This document shows positions 49,160 to 64,000 of a stretch of 64,000 nucleotides of DNA, in pieces; the first letter of the stretch is position 1; every line of letters starts with the position of its first letter. The stretch covers positions 5,569,001-5,633,000 of the forward strand of contig CM076151.1 of NCBI GenBank assembly GCA_038025085.1, written 5' to 3'. Both the position numbers and the translations under genes were made by a program. Source of the DNA: Tetragonia tetragonoides. Taxonomy: Eukaryota > Streptophyta > Magnoliopsida > Caryophyllales > Aizoaceae. A model generated the notes under the pieces. It saw only the letters and a list, made by a program, of their open reading frames with translations. It had not been told where the DNA came from and made no database searches.

Positions 49160-52100
49160 ATGGAGCAAGCGGAAGAGCAAGACGTAGACATGGCTACCGC
49201 TGCTGACATCACCACCGACATTGACCCTTCTGCTACCGCGGTTCGCTTTTCCCTCTCTCTCCTAATTAACTTTCTCTCTCTAAAACGATCTTCTTATTTT
49301 TGAATTTTGTTTTTGGGGTGCGATTGATATTAAAAAGTTGAAACCCTAATGAGTGAGTCGAAATTATGGGTAGGATGTGGAAGATATGAGGAAGAGATTG
49401 AAGGAGATGGAAGATGAGGCTGCTGCTCTTCGTGAAATGCAGGCTAAAGTCGAAAAGGAAATGGGTTCTGTTCAAGGTAACCCTATTTTTTTAATTTTTA
49501 TGTCGATTTTTTGGTACGGAATTGTTGTTTTTCATTATAGAATCATATTCTGGGGATTGATTGTGGTTATTGGCGATTATTTACGCGTGATCATGGATTT
49601 GGTCGTCTTTTTTAGGGCTATTTGATGATCATTCGATTTTAGAAGTGCATGAGTGAATTAACCATTGTTGTAGGGTTTTTGAATTACAACAAGTTTGTTT
49701 TACTTCTACAGCTTGTTAGTTTACTCAATAAATTGTGCTTGAGCCTTGTGTGTTGTTATTAATTGAGTGAGAATGAGGTTTAGGATGCTACTGTTATTTT
49801 CATGTCATTGGGATTTTCATTGTGGTAATAGCTGTTGGTCAATGCAGATCCTGCTACTGTAGCTGCTGATCAAGCAAACAAAGAGGAAGTTGATTCTCGA
49901 TCAGTGTTTGTGGGCAATGTGAGTCACTGTTTACTACTAAATAGCTTACCTAGCTAAAATTCTTTGCTGTGAGTACTTTATCTTTCCATATGTTTCATGT
50001 TTTAAGTTGGTGTTTGCTAATTTTTCTGTTTTAAGTATCCTTGCTTGTGCTGTACACTTATACTTTTTTGTGCTATTTATATTCATGTGTGATAATTGAT
50101 ATATTTTTTGGATATAGCATTTTCTGATGTCTGATTTCGGCACTTTTAGCCGTTTAAGCCTTGACTAGCATGTTACTTTCTGATTGTGATCTTTTAACTT
50201 TAATGGAAGTGCAGCATTTGCACCTATTGTTGGGCAGCTAAGAATGGTTTGCTTTTAACATTTATACTTTTATAGTCAGGCTTTGAATCTCAACTCCATA
50301 GTGCACTCTGGATACTTAATCTCGCATTTGACAAGAGAGTATATTGCTAGAGATTGAGCATTTTCTTTTCAATTCTTTGTATTAGAAATGGTTTATCTAT
50401 GCCATCAGCTCTGTGCTCAAAATTTTGGTGAGAAAGAGGTGCTATGATGGGATTACCAAGGTTTTGTGATTAGTGAACAAGAATAACGTAGAGTTGATTG
50501 TCCTGAGACCCCTTTGTGTCTTGCTGCTAGAAGAAATAAATTATAACAATGTGAAATGCATAAAAGTTGAGAAGGATAGTTTGTGAATTGTGATGCACTT
50601 TGCCCTCTCCTTCTTTTTCTCTGTTTATCTCCCTAAGTTTTTTTTCTCTTTTTTCCTTGCAATAGTTTAGTGTTTCAATAAGATTGCCCATCAATCTAGG
50701 ACATGATAATTTACAGAAAATGCCCTAATAAAATGTCTCATCAAAGGTCAAGTGCCCCCCCTCCCGCTGCCGCCTTCTTGAAAACTGCCTGTGTCCGAGT
50801 GCTTTGCTCCTGTGGCTTGTTATTGGTGTCGCCGAAATAAACTTCTCTTCTTGCTCGTACTGTCGTTTACGAGTTTATGAAGACACTGTGCTTCTAATTG
50901 TCTATCTTAAAATTGTTACTGCTTTGGGACATTTGTTATTGTTTCAAAGAGCACGTTTTAGGGAGACACTTTTGAGCAAAGGCATCATGACTAAGTACAG
51001 TGTACTGTAATGGGAGTATGCCAACTTTTTTTTTGAGATGATACAAATAAAGGAGTTGGCAGTTATCTGGGAGAGGGAGTAGCTTGACATGAAGATTTTT
51101 GTCTGGTTGTTACTTGTTAGTGAGAATGCAGGTAATGTTATCTTTGTTTGACGTGCTTTATTAGCCCCATGATCTTGCACTGCAACCTTGGAGCTAACTT
51201 GTCTTGGCTTTTTCTGTGGTAGTAGGTCTGCTTGCCAAATGAAAAGCGTCTGCTTGCCAAATGAAAAGCATCTGCTTGTAATTTGACACTGAAATTTGTC
51301 CAAGTTTCAGCTAATTGGTTCAAGTTGGTCATGCAGATAGTCTGAAAGACTGAAACTGTGAATGATGTCGGACTATGACTTCTGCTGGAGATTTAGCGTT
51401 CTCTTGACTCGCACTATAAGAACTAACTGACTAAGAAAAAGATTTGTTCCAGAGGTCCCAGGTTTGAGGCTCCTTGGGGCCACTGGAGGTTTTCCTGGTC
51501 GTTAACTTTGTGAGCCATGGTATTAATGGCACAAAGCCTAGATACCCTGTTATCTTAAAAAAAATTCCATAGATGAATGCACCATTGGTGAATGGTTGAT
51601 TATGAAGCTGAATTTTATTGTGGGTATTAGTCTGTAAGGAGTTGAGGTTCAGATAACTCCCAAGAATGTTTTCATTTGGATAGGGCCGGGTGGGATATGG
51701 TACTCTCAGGGAAGTTGAGAATCTTCTATTTGAAGGTGGATGAAGGTGGTGCAAGGTCTGACAGCCTTTTGGGTTCAAAGTGTCCGAGCAACTTTTAAAA
51801 TTTTGGGTCTGGCTTTGAAATCTGATTCATGGTTATTTCATGGTTTCAAGGATCCATGCATCTGTCAATTTTTTTTTTTTTTTTTAAACTTTATTAATGA
51901 AATTAGGTTGGGTCTAGATTTGATATTAAGTTTGTGACTGTTGAGTTTGGGGATCAATTATGTTGGCTGTACAGATTGTTGATTTCCCTAATTGTGTGGT
52001 GAATACGAGATCATGTCTTTTGTTGCTTCTAATTTCTGAAATGTGTGGGCATACTGATGGATGAGGTGGTGACTGAGGATTTGTTTTCTTCTTTCGACAT

Positions 52101-53731
52101 TGTATAACATGCTCTTAAATGACATTTTCTTTTTATGAAAGATGAGAGAGGGCATGAATGAGGAAGAATCACTTTTAAGGATTTAAGCTTGGGCATACCC
52201 AGTGCCTTATGGGTACTCCCATGAGCGCATTTAGATGAGAAGCAAATTTTAGTCTTATACACCTGTGTTTCTCATATCATTGTTCCTGTATTCATTTCTT
52301 ATTGAGCAGAACAAAAGTTCATTTCGTATGTGGCAGAAATAGCTGCAACCTAGTCATGGACACTAGCTAATTTCTTCTAGAACACCATTAATTCCCTTGC
52401 TTAACAAGATAAACCAAAACAATTGCCTTTCATTAGATTCTGACAAAATTACGCCATATTTCATCAGTCTGAGTGTTTTTTCTTCCGTGTTTTTTATTAT
52501 TATGTTTTAGAGGAGGCACAACACAATACAAAGGCTGATAAAAATCAGACCCTCAACCTCACAGTTAGAGAATGATATTGTAGACCACTGCAGCATCTTT
52601 TGATTTCTATCAGTCACAAAGTAGTCTAAAGAAATATGGAGAATGATGTCGCAATTGTAAAGTCGGTGGGTAGGTATATGTGATATTCCGAACATGTAAA
52701 AGGATAAGCCTATTTTGGCTTCAGGTAAGTGTCTACGGACTATGCTCCAGACTCCAGAGTGCAGAATTTGTCTGTCGCTGTCCTTTGGCTCAAAGATGGC
52801 AAGTTATATGTGGACTTCTTATTATGTAAAAGGACAAGTCTATTTTGGCACCGAGGGAGTATTAGATAAACCTTTCAAATCATTGGTTGCAATTGCGAAA
52901 TTCTTATGTTTGAAAGCACAAATATATTCAATGGTTCATGGCAAAGCAGGTTACAGCCACTGAGTTTTCTGTGTGTTCAGGCTTTTATCGATGTCATTGA
53001 GCTGTCTTATTCTACTTTGAACATGGCTATCCTTCTATTAAGTCAATATCCTCTTCCATTGTGCACTCCCCAGATCTTACATGTTTGGTGGCATCATCAT
53101 AGTTGATGAGCTGAGATTTGTACTGCAGGTGGATTATGCTTGCACACCTGAAGAGGTACAGCAGCATTTCCAGTCATGTGGGACTGTAAACAGGGTTACC
53201 ATTCGGACTAATAAATTTGGACAACCAAAGGGATATGCTTATGTTGAATTTGTAGAGCCAGATGCTGTTCAAGAAGCACTCCGTTTGAACGAATCTGTAC
53301 TACATGGCCGCCAGCTGAAGGTTAGTTTGACTTGCTCTGTTTTTTTTTGTTTGTTTTTATGAATTCCTTGTGGCTCTCGATGCATCTGGATCCGTTTTTC
53401 CCTCTTCTTAATATCCTGAATAATCATTCGTAATGACTGAAGGTTAGCGCCAAGAGAACAAACGTTCCAGGAATGAAGCAGTTTCGGCCTCGGCGTCCTA
53501 GTCCATTTATGGGCTATGGTGGTTTCAGGGGTGCATATCCACCACCTTATTTTTACTCACCGTATGGATATGGGTAAGTTGTTCTAGCACATCCCTGTGC
53601 CTACATTGCATTTGCTTTACAGAAATCGGATGTTTCCATCTACGTTGCTGAAAATCATTGTTATATTTGCTTTAAAATGCTGCAGGAAAGCCCCGAGGTT
53701 CAGAATGCCAATGCGCTATGGCCCTTACTAG
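49160..53731 (+). CDS. PABN: Nuclear polyadenylate-binding protein (PABN / PABPN1 homologue)
   Basis: Six exons give 207 residues: 49160-49240, 49374-49476, 49848-49918, 53129-53320, 53443-53573 and 53686-53731, all GT-AG with matching phases. The protein binds nascent poly(A) in the nucleus and controls tail length and alternative polyadenylation. Visible are an acidic N-terminus, a coiled-coil helix (about residues 28-61, [20 protein letters not shown]), one RRM (about 79-150; RNP2 SVFVGNV split by intron 3, RNP1 KGYAYVEF, the PABN-typical [20 protein letters not shown]) and an Arg/Tyr/Pro-rich tail ending MRYGPYY. The length and every segment match Arabidopsis PABN1-3. Intron 3 is 3.2 kb, far longer than the others. 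Which of the PABN paralogues it is cannot be said. Confidence 0.94.
49919..53128 (+). other. Long intron 3 of the PABN gene, with repeat debris
   Basis: It holds no supported gene. A CTGCTTGCCAAATGAAAAGC unit is duplicated in tandem near 51229-51271. A GGTCCCAGGTTTGAGGCTCC stretch near 51455 resembles the pol III box B region of a SINE. Near 52691 and 52825 an ATGTAAAAGGA(T/C)AAG(C/T)CTA block occurs twice, the second followed by ACCGAGGGAGTA as in Stowaway-type ends. Confidence 0.55.
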
Positions 53732-54222
53732 TAAATGCTTGAATTTGTTTGCGAACATAATCTGTTTTTGAGGATGGAAACTGGAAGAATATGCATTGAT
53801 CCCTGTTCAACCATGTCATCATCATCGTCAGAGTTGGCGACTTGTAGTGTTTGGGGATTCTATGAGAAACTGTTTTTGATACCATTAACTATGAATTTAG
53901 TGATCAACAATGTAATTATGTGTTTGATCTCCACAGGATGAGTGAGTTTACCCTATTTTTCCTGGTCCAGACCCTGGCATTGCATGTGAATATAATGGTG
54001 AGCAGGAGTTGATGCTTAATGTCATAATGTGCGTCACCATGTAGTCAAATGGTGAAACTAATTTCTGATTTCCACACTAGTTAGGTGACTTTCGTGAGTG
54101 GAAGAAAATTATGACTATAACTCACCTACCATTAGCTTGTAAAGCAGATCAGTAGTATCGTTTTGGCCGTTGGGTGAAAGGGGAGGAATGTGGATTACTT
54201 TACTCATTGGTGCAACTATTAA
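53732..54222. other. 3' untranslated region of PABN and flank
   Basis: Non-coding and AT-rich; no other gene is seen before the inverted-repeat element at 54223. Confidence 0.5.
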
Positions 54223-55037
54223 CATTTCACCTTAATACCACCATACTTTTTATTTAATACCACCCAACAAAACTCATGTGCTCCTTTTTTACCCTTGTTT
54301 TAATTTTCCTCTCTCTCCTCATCTCAAACCACCAAGGCACCAACACTACCCACCCCCCCCACCACCACCGGACCATCATCATCCCTCACCGGCCACCGCT
54401 GACCACCGGCAGGTCAGTATCATGAGGCAGCCTGCCACCGGACCACCGTAACACCATGTCTCTCTCTCCATCCATCCACCCCTTCTCTCTCCTTCTCCAC
54501 CGTCGACCACCGGAATTGCGCTTCTCGTGCCACACCTAGGTGGGGAGCGAGCTCGCGCCACGCCCAGGTGCGGAGCGACTTTTTTTTTTCTTTTTCTTTT
54601 TTGCTTATAATAATAATAATAATAAATAATAAATAATAATAATAATAATAATCACCATCATCTTTTAGAAGCATTTGCAAAAAAAAAATAAAAAAAACCT
54701 TAAAAAAAAAGTTTCAAAGATCTCGCTCCACTTTTAGGTGCGGAGCGAGCACGCCGTGCACTACACCTAGGTGCGGAGTGAGATGCTTAATTTTTTTTTT
54801 TGTTTGTTTGCATATCGTTGAATTAGCCGGACTGTCGGAATGTTGGTGGGCGGCAGTGGGGTGGGGAAAGGTGGTTGGAGTGGTCAAGATGAGGAGAGAG
54901 AATGCCACATGGTTGATGTGGGGGTGAGTGAAGATGAGAGAAAAATTGAATAAAAATTAAAAAAGGGATAAAAATGAAACACATGGCTTATTGTGGGTAG
55001 TATTAAATAAAAATAAGGGTGGTATTAACTAGACTCC
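54223..55037. mobile_element. Non-autonomous DNA transposon with long terminal inverted repeats
   Basis: Blocks starting TTAATACCACC at 54232 and ending GGTGGTATTAA at 55028 are inverted copies. The similarity continues inward for roughly 100 bases (TTTTTATTTAATAC(C/T)ACCCA, then a CATGTG and TACCCTTG/TATCCCTT zone). An 8-base direct repeat ACTATTAA at 54215-54222 and 55038-55045 may be the target duplication. There is no transposase; the middle has (AAT)n and four copies of an AGGTGCGGAGCGAG motif. Confidence 0.7.
54538..54782 (+). repeat. Interspersed AGGTGCGGAGCGAG motif, four copies
   Basis: Copies lie at 54538, 54566, 54736 and 54769 with one or two changes each, as two pairs flanking an AT-rich block. 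All sit inside the inverted-repeat element. Confidence 0.85.
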
Positions 55038-56121
55038 ACTATTAAAAGTAAAACTAAGTAGGTGATAAAAAAAGAAAAAGTAAAACTAAGTAGTGTTTGT
55101 TATTTTGGTTGATAGCCGATTGTTGATGGTCACACTTTAACTCCAAAAGCTAGAGGCTCGTGGATTAAGTTCAAGCCCCTTGTTTGCGAGTTGCCTACCC
55201 ATACACAGGGTGTACAATACACTCTCTTGTCCTCCCTCTCCTTGTTTCTATCTCTCTTCACTCATTGGATTGTAGGGGTAGTTTGGGTATGATAAGAAAG
55301 AAAAATGAGAGAGATAGACACAACGAGTGTAATATATACCTTGTGTATGGGTAACTTAGTTGTCCCTCGAGACCAACGTTAACCACTTCAATCCCTTCAT
55401 TCTCCTCCAAGTGAGCATTAGTTGGAGCCTATCAAACACAACCCTAGGTCTACTCTTACGTTCACCCATCTACAATTTTTTTCTATCGCTTGAGTAAATA
55501 TATAGTCTCCAGAGCTAACTTCTGGTTATAAATCTACTAAGTTCAAACGAGCTAAATGTCCAAAGTTTTTATGGTGAGAAGTCCCCAAAGTTAAGCATCG
55601 TATTATAATTTTCCTTATTAATTGTGTTGCTATTACTAATTCGCAGAATCTAAAATAATTAACGTAGTCGTAACCCATCTACACAATAATTTTTACCTTT
55701 AATATTTTAATTTTTCATTTTTAAATTTTAATTTTTAAATTTTAATTTTAATTTTAATATGCCTGTTTTTCTACATTTCGTAAGATTTGATACATAGCTT
55801 TTAAAATATATAAAAGAATTATCATATGTGTTCAAAACCATTTTGAAAATACCAACTTTACCCTTATCCATATGATTGTCAATTACCATAATTGGTCAAA
55901 CAAATACAGTGGTCTAAAACCAAAAAAAAGTTGGTAGTTACCCTGAGAAAAACACATAAAAACGATTGAATAATCAGATCAGCACCCAACTCACGAAATC
56001 CACTCAACCCCACCCTTTCAATCCCATTACCAAATCTTCCCAGAAAGAGAGAGAGAAAAACAAAGGAGAAACAGAGAGAGAGAGAGAAACACACACCAGG
56101 GGAAAACAGAGCTAAACAAAC
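55038..56121. other. Intergenic DNA upstream of the DAHP synthase gene
   Basis: Contains the small palindromic element at 55196-55353. The last 100 bases before the ATG are a GA-rich leader (several GAGAGA runs). No TATA box is convincing. Confidence 0.5.
55196..55353. mobile_element. Short palindromic miniature element
   Basis: TACCCATACAC at the left and GTGTATGGGTA at the right are exact inverses. Similarity continues inward (GGTGTACAATACACTC against GGTATATATTACACTC) for about 30 bases. The interior has inverted TCTATCTCTC blocks like those in the element at 23493. No target duplication is assigned. Confidence 0.6.
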
Positions 56122-60721
<4,600 letters not shown>

Positions 60722-62115
60722 GAGACCCAAGTTTGTTCCCCAATGAATTTGCCATTTTGTATGTTACAAGATCAAACTTACTGGTAGCTGTGTGTAACTG
60801 TGTATGTGTGCTGAATAACTCATTGTGCCACTCAAGTATTAACAATGCTCTGGTGACAAGGGTATCAAATAATCATCATTCATATTCCCTGAAAAAAAGT
60901 TAACCGGCGATAAATGGGGTATTTTAGAGAATGATCCACTTTCCCGGAAAAACATTTGATTGGGGAATATGAATGAGTTATGGTTTTTCAATACCTAGCT
61001 ATCACTTGAGCATTCTTCTTAATACTTGAATGGCAAAGTGGGAAATTTTCATTGCACATGGCTACTCAGCCGTGAGTACGTGTCTAAGGAATAAGTTGAT
61101 CTCTAAGAGATTTATCATCTATGTATGTGTCTAAGGCTCTAAGCAATAAGTTAGAACAATCCGACTCTTTTTGTTCATTAGTCATGGTTGTGTACTCTTG
61201 TGGAGTTAAAGATGTAGCAAAGGCCTGCACCAAAAAAAAAAAACAGATGTAGCAAAGGTTGTTAGCACTCATCTGCAAAGGAATTGAATTCCTTTTGTTG
61301 GTTCTGTCATTTGCATTTTTGTTCTATTTAAGCCATAATTACTCTTTTATATATACGAGGATAATGCTTTCCATAGAAAAAACATGGTTTGTGATTGAAT
61401 GTTGTGATTACGGAGTTTACACTGATGCTGACAATGCCCTGGATGGCTTTCTGAGCTGAGTGTTAGATGAGAGATTTCTTTGCCGTTTACCTGTTGAAGA
61501 TTTGTCAACCCAAGTTTAGATTCTTTTGGAGTTTTAACTCATCTTGCATTGGCTTGTCAAGTTGGGGGGATATTCACTTGTTTATCAAACTACCGACTCA
61601 TTTTGGTGAATGGAAGAATCATCCGATTGTAGTAACACCCTCACTATATGAACACATAATCTGTGTAGAAACAATTTAACCAAAAGGTTAAACTTATGGT
61701 TCGTGGATTAATGGCGTTATGATATACGTATAATTCCACTCATACTCTGTGCCGAATAATCCATAAATAGAGTCGAGGCTTCCAGGAATCGAAATTGAAA
61801 TCTATTGATGTTTATCGACTTTTGTACTATGTGAAAGAACCAACTCAAACAAATAGTGTAAATATATGGTGATTGAAAGCGCAATTGATAATTTTATGTC
61901 CTATCACACCTGCATATCAAGGTGCATTTTCTATCAGGTAATTAGTTGTCCTTTTCAGCCTCGCTGGCCTGGCTAACAAATTTGGAGTACTAATCGATTG
62001 CTGACAAATTTAATGCAGGTTTGATTATTCTTTGCAATTCCCAGAGGATCAGTTGCTTTCCTAAACGTGCTCCGCATTCAGCAGGTGGGCTGCGCCATGT
62101 GTGTGTCCTACCTCA
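60722..62115. other. 3' flank of DAHP synthase and intergenic DNA
   Basis: No supported gene. It contains a palindromic miniature element at 60861-60995 and, near 61084-61278 on the minus strand, a short frame too brief to assign. Confidence 0.5.
60861..60995. mobile_element. Short palindromic miniature element
   Basis: TCATTCATATTCCC on the left and GGGGAATATGAATGA on the right are inverses. Outer GGTATCAAA and TTTCAATACC and inner AAGT/ACTT sequences extend the symmetry to 135 bases. No transposase; the superfamily is not clear. Confidence 0.6.
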
Positions 62116-62911
62116 TGTTGGGGAAAGCACACAAATACACAAGCGGAAGCAACAAAGACTTTTTCCCCGGTTGTGATGCAAAGATGAGCAATAACCAATT
62201 GAAGCAACCAAACAATATTGAACCAAAATGACAGCAGCAAATGGAACCATAAATCAGCCCAAAAAACAGTAAATAAACAAGGAGACGCAAGGATTTACGT
62301 GGAAACCCCGATGTGGGGAAAAAACCACGGGACCGTTAACAAACGGTGCCAAAACCTCCACTAATCAACAAATTAACAAGTGGGTACAACAATAGTTCTT
62401 CCCTAGATCAACTAGAGGTATTCACAATCATCAAGGATCAACCTTGGCACAACAAGTCTCCCAAATCATCACCCAAAAGAGTGGAAATACAATTTCGTAT
62501 AAAATAAGAGCTGAATTTAGAAAACTGACTTAGAGAGCTCCAAATGAAATTCTGACCGTTGGATTTGAAGAGGGGGATGTCAGGAACAACGTGCTAAAAT
62601 CTCGCGACGATCGGAGTTCGTTTGGTCGTCGATCGGGGCGGATTTCTGGGCTGCCAACACCAAAATTCGTGGGTGACTCCTCTTCTCTCTCTCCTCTTTA
62701 CTTCTAGACTTTTCTCCTGATTTTGTGAGTGTCTAGGCTTTCTCTCTCTTGCACTCAGCCCTTCTAACCTTTTGGCTTATAAGGGAAGCCACTTGTGAGT
62801 GAATATACGAAATTGCCCTTCACTTAAACATCATATGGATAACCCATATGGTAAGCAAATATAACCCAAATTAATTGGGCTCTTCCTCCATGTAGGAGGG
62901 ATACTCCAACA
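62116..62911 (-). repeat. 3' LTR of the Copia element
   Basis: The LTR is 796 bases with the TGTTGG...CCAACA palindromic ends usual for LTRs. On the minus strand it starts TGTTGGAGTATCCC directly after the polypurine tract and ends CTTTCCCCAACA. Confidence 0.88.
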
Positions 62912-62927
62912 AATCTCCCCCTCACTC

Positions 62928-64000
62928 CTACATGGGGGGCTCGACCAAGCCCGCAATCTTTCTACAAACAAGAAGTTTCTCCTTAGGCAAGGCCTTCGTC
63001 AACATGTCCGATCCGTTGAGATCGGTGTGAATCTTCACAAGCTCAAATGACTTGTCTTCTACCGCTTCTCGAATCCAATGATACCTCCTCCGTATGTGTT
63101 TGGTTCGGGAATGGTAGGCTGCATTCTTGGCAAGGTGGATGGCACTTTGACTATCACAATAAAGAGGGTACTTGTCTTGTTTCAAACCCAACTCCTCTAG
63201 AAAATCTCTCATCCAAATAAACTCCTTGCCAGCTTCAACCGCTGCCATATACTCAGATTCTATGGTAGACAGAGCAACACACTTTTGCAATTTTGATTGC
63301 CATGAAACAGCTCCCCCTGCAAATGTCATCAAGTATCCGGAGGTAGACTTACTAGCATCAATATCACCCGACAAATCAGCATCTGTGTAGCCATCTAACA
63401 CAGGTTTTCCGGGACCAAAGCATAAACACACTCTAGAAGTACCTCTGAGATACCGCATGATCCACTTTACTGCTGCCCAATGCTCCTTACCAGGATTAGA
63501 CATGAACCTGCTAACAACCCCAATGGCATGTGCAATGTCTGGCCTAGTGCATACCATGGCATACATCAAACTCCCCACGGCGGATGCATAAGGCACCGTC
63601 ATCATCTCTTTCTTGTCATTCTCACTTGTAGGACACTGGCTGGAGCTTAGCTTCATGTGACCTGCAAGTGGCGAGCTCACGGGTTTAGCTTTGTCCATCT
63701 TGAACCTCTCTAGCAGCTTCTGGATGTAACTCTCTTGTGATAGCCATATCTTCTTGTTCTTCCTATCACGAGAGATACGCATGCCCAAAATTTTCTTTGC
63801 AGGGCCAAGGTCCTTCATTGCAAAGGACTTGCTCAAGGCACTCTTCAGGTTGGCAATCTTCTCCTTATCCTGTCCAACAATCAACATGTCATCCACATAA
63901 AGTAAGAGAATGAGAAAATCACCTCCGACGTAATGCTTCACAAACACACATGAATCTGCATGTGTCTTGTGGAAACTGTGGTCTTTCATGAAAGACTCAA
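62928..64000 (-). CDS. Copia polyprotein, reverse transcriptase C-terminal part and RNase H (partial)
   Basis: The open frame runs in from beyond the right edge; its last about 353 residues show the reverse-transcriptase YVDD box (LLYVDDMLIVG), the Copia-typical AVGSLMYAMVCTRPDIAHAI, RNase H motifs (DGYTDADLSGD, ALSTIESEYMA, YCDSQSAIHLAKN) and the TKHIRRRYHWIREAV segment, ending shortly before the polypurine tract at a TAG. These features fit the Tork/Tnt1 lineage, from memory. No frameshift or stop is visible in this part, so the insertion may be young. Confidence 0.93.
   Translation of the reverse strand, partial: ESFMKDHSFHKTHADSCVFVKHYVGGDFLILLLYVDDMLIVGQDKEKIANLKSALSKSFAMKDLGPAKKILGMRISRDRKNKKIWLSQESYIQKLLERFKMDKAKPVSSPLAGHMKLSSSQCPTSENDKKEMMTVPYASAVGSLMYAMVCTRPDIAHAIGVVSRFMSNPGKEHWAAVKWIMRYLRGTSRVCLCFGPGKPVLDGYTDADLSGDIDASKSTSGYLMTFAGGAVSWQSKLQKCVALSTIESEYMAAVEAGKEFIWMRDFLEELGLKQDKYPLYCDSQSAIHLAKNAAYHSRTKHIRRRYHWIREAVEDKSFELVKIHTDLNGSDMLTKALPKEKLLVCRKIAGLVEPPM

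Larger units (their letters stand above)
62116..64000 (-). mobile_element. Copia LTR retrotransposon, 3' part, running off the right edge
   Basis: It comprises the 3' LTR (62116-62911), a polypurine tract (GAGTGAGGGGGAGATT on the minus strand) directly before the LTR, and the reverse transcriptase-RNase H end of the polyprotein. The visible coding part is intact. The 5' half and 5' LTR lie beyond the window, so age and target duplication (CCTCA at 62111-62115 on this side) cannot be tested. Confidence 0.92.

Noticed and set aside
52820..52870. Stowaway element in PABN intron 3
   Set aside because: Only one end (ACCGAGGGAGTA) is visible; no partner end or TA duplication was found.
61084..61278. 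Small minus-strand frame resembling a Copia gag fragment
   Set aside because: Too short and without a diagnostic motif.

Overview
The window is plant nuclear DNA, almost certainly from a dicot. It has intron-rich genes with GT-AG junctions, plant-only families (UGT85 glucosyltransferases, an EXORDIUM-like wall protein, plastid type II DAHP synthase, plant-type PABN and LDL1) and AT-rich intergenic DNA full of plant retrotransposons, SINEs and hAT-type miniature elements. I cannot name the species.

Layout. At 2989-5409 (+) lies an intronless LSD1-like histone demethylase (LDL1 type). At 6460-12828 (-) lies a tandem pair of two-exon UGT85-like genes. The upstream copy is intact; the downstream copy has two in-frame stop codons and looks like a young pseudogene. 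At 14655-18622 (-) is a six-exon nitronate monooxygenase/nitropropane dioxygenase-like gene. Between 19 and 27.8 kb I see no gene, only miniature elements, two copies of one SINE-like family and about 3.7 degenerate copies of a ~320-bp tandem repeat. At 27982-28899 (+) is a single-exon EXORDIUM-like gene with a clear TATA box.

From 30.4 to 48.0 kb the DNA is retrotransposon. A decayed LINE on the minus strand (about 30.4-41.95 kb) is split inside its reverse transcriptase by a 4.79-kb LTR-type insertion with 5-bp target duplications, most simply read as a solo LTR. A second, nearly full-length LINE on the plus strand (42340-48018) has a perfect 17-bp target-site duplication. The two LINEs are head to head. 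A hAT-type element with a perfect 8-bp duplication follows at once.

From 49 to 60.7 kb are two conserved housekeeping genes on the plus strand: nuclear poly(A)-binding protein PABN (six exons, with a 3.2-kb intron inside the RRM) and DAHP synthase (five exons, with a SINE in intron 1). The window ends in the 3' half of a Copia element (minus strand) with its 3' LTR at 62116-62911.

The genes do not form a pathway; they are independent single genes plus one local tandem duplication. I found no unknown multi-gene system. The most informative signals are the double-nonsense UGT copy, the nested and dated retrotransposon architecture, and five hAT-type elements whose 8-bp target duplications can still be read.
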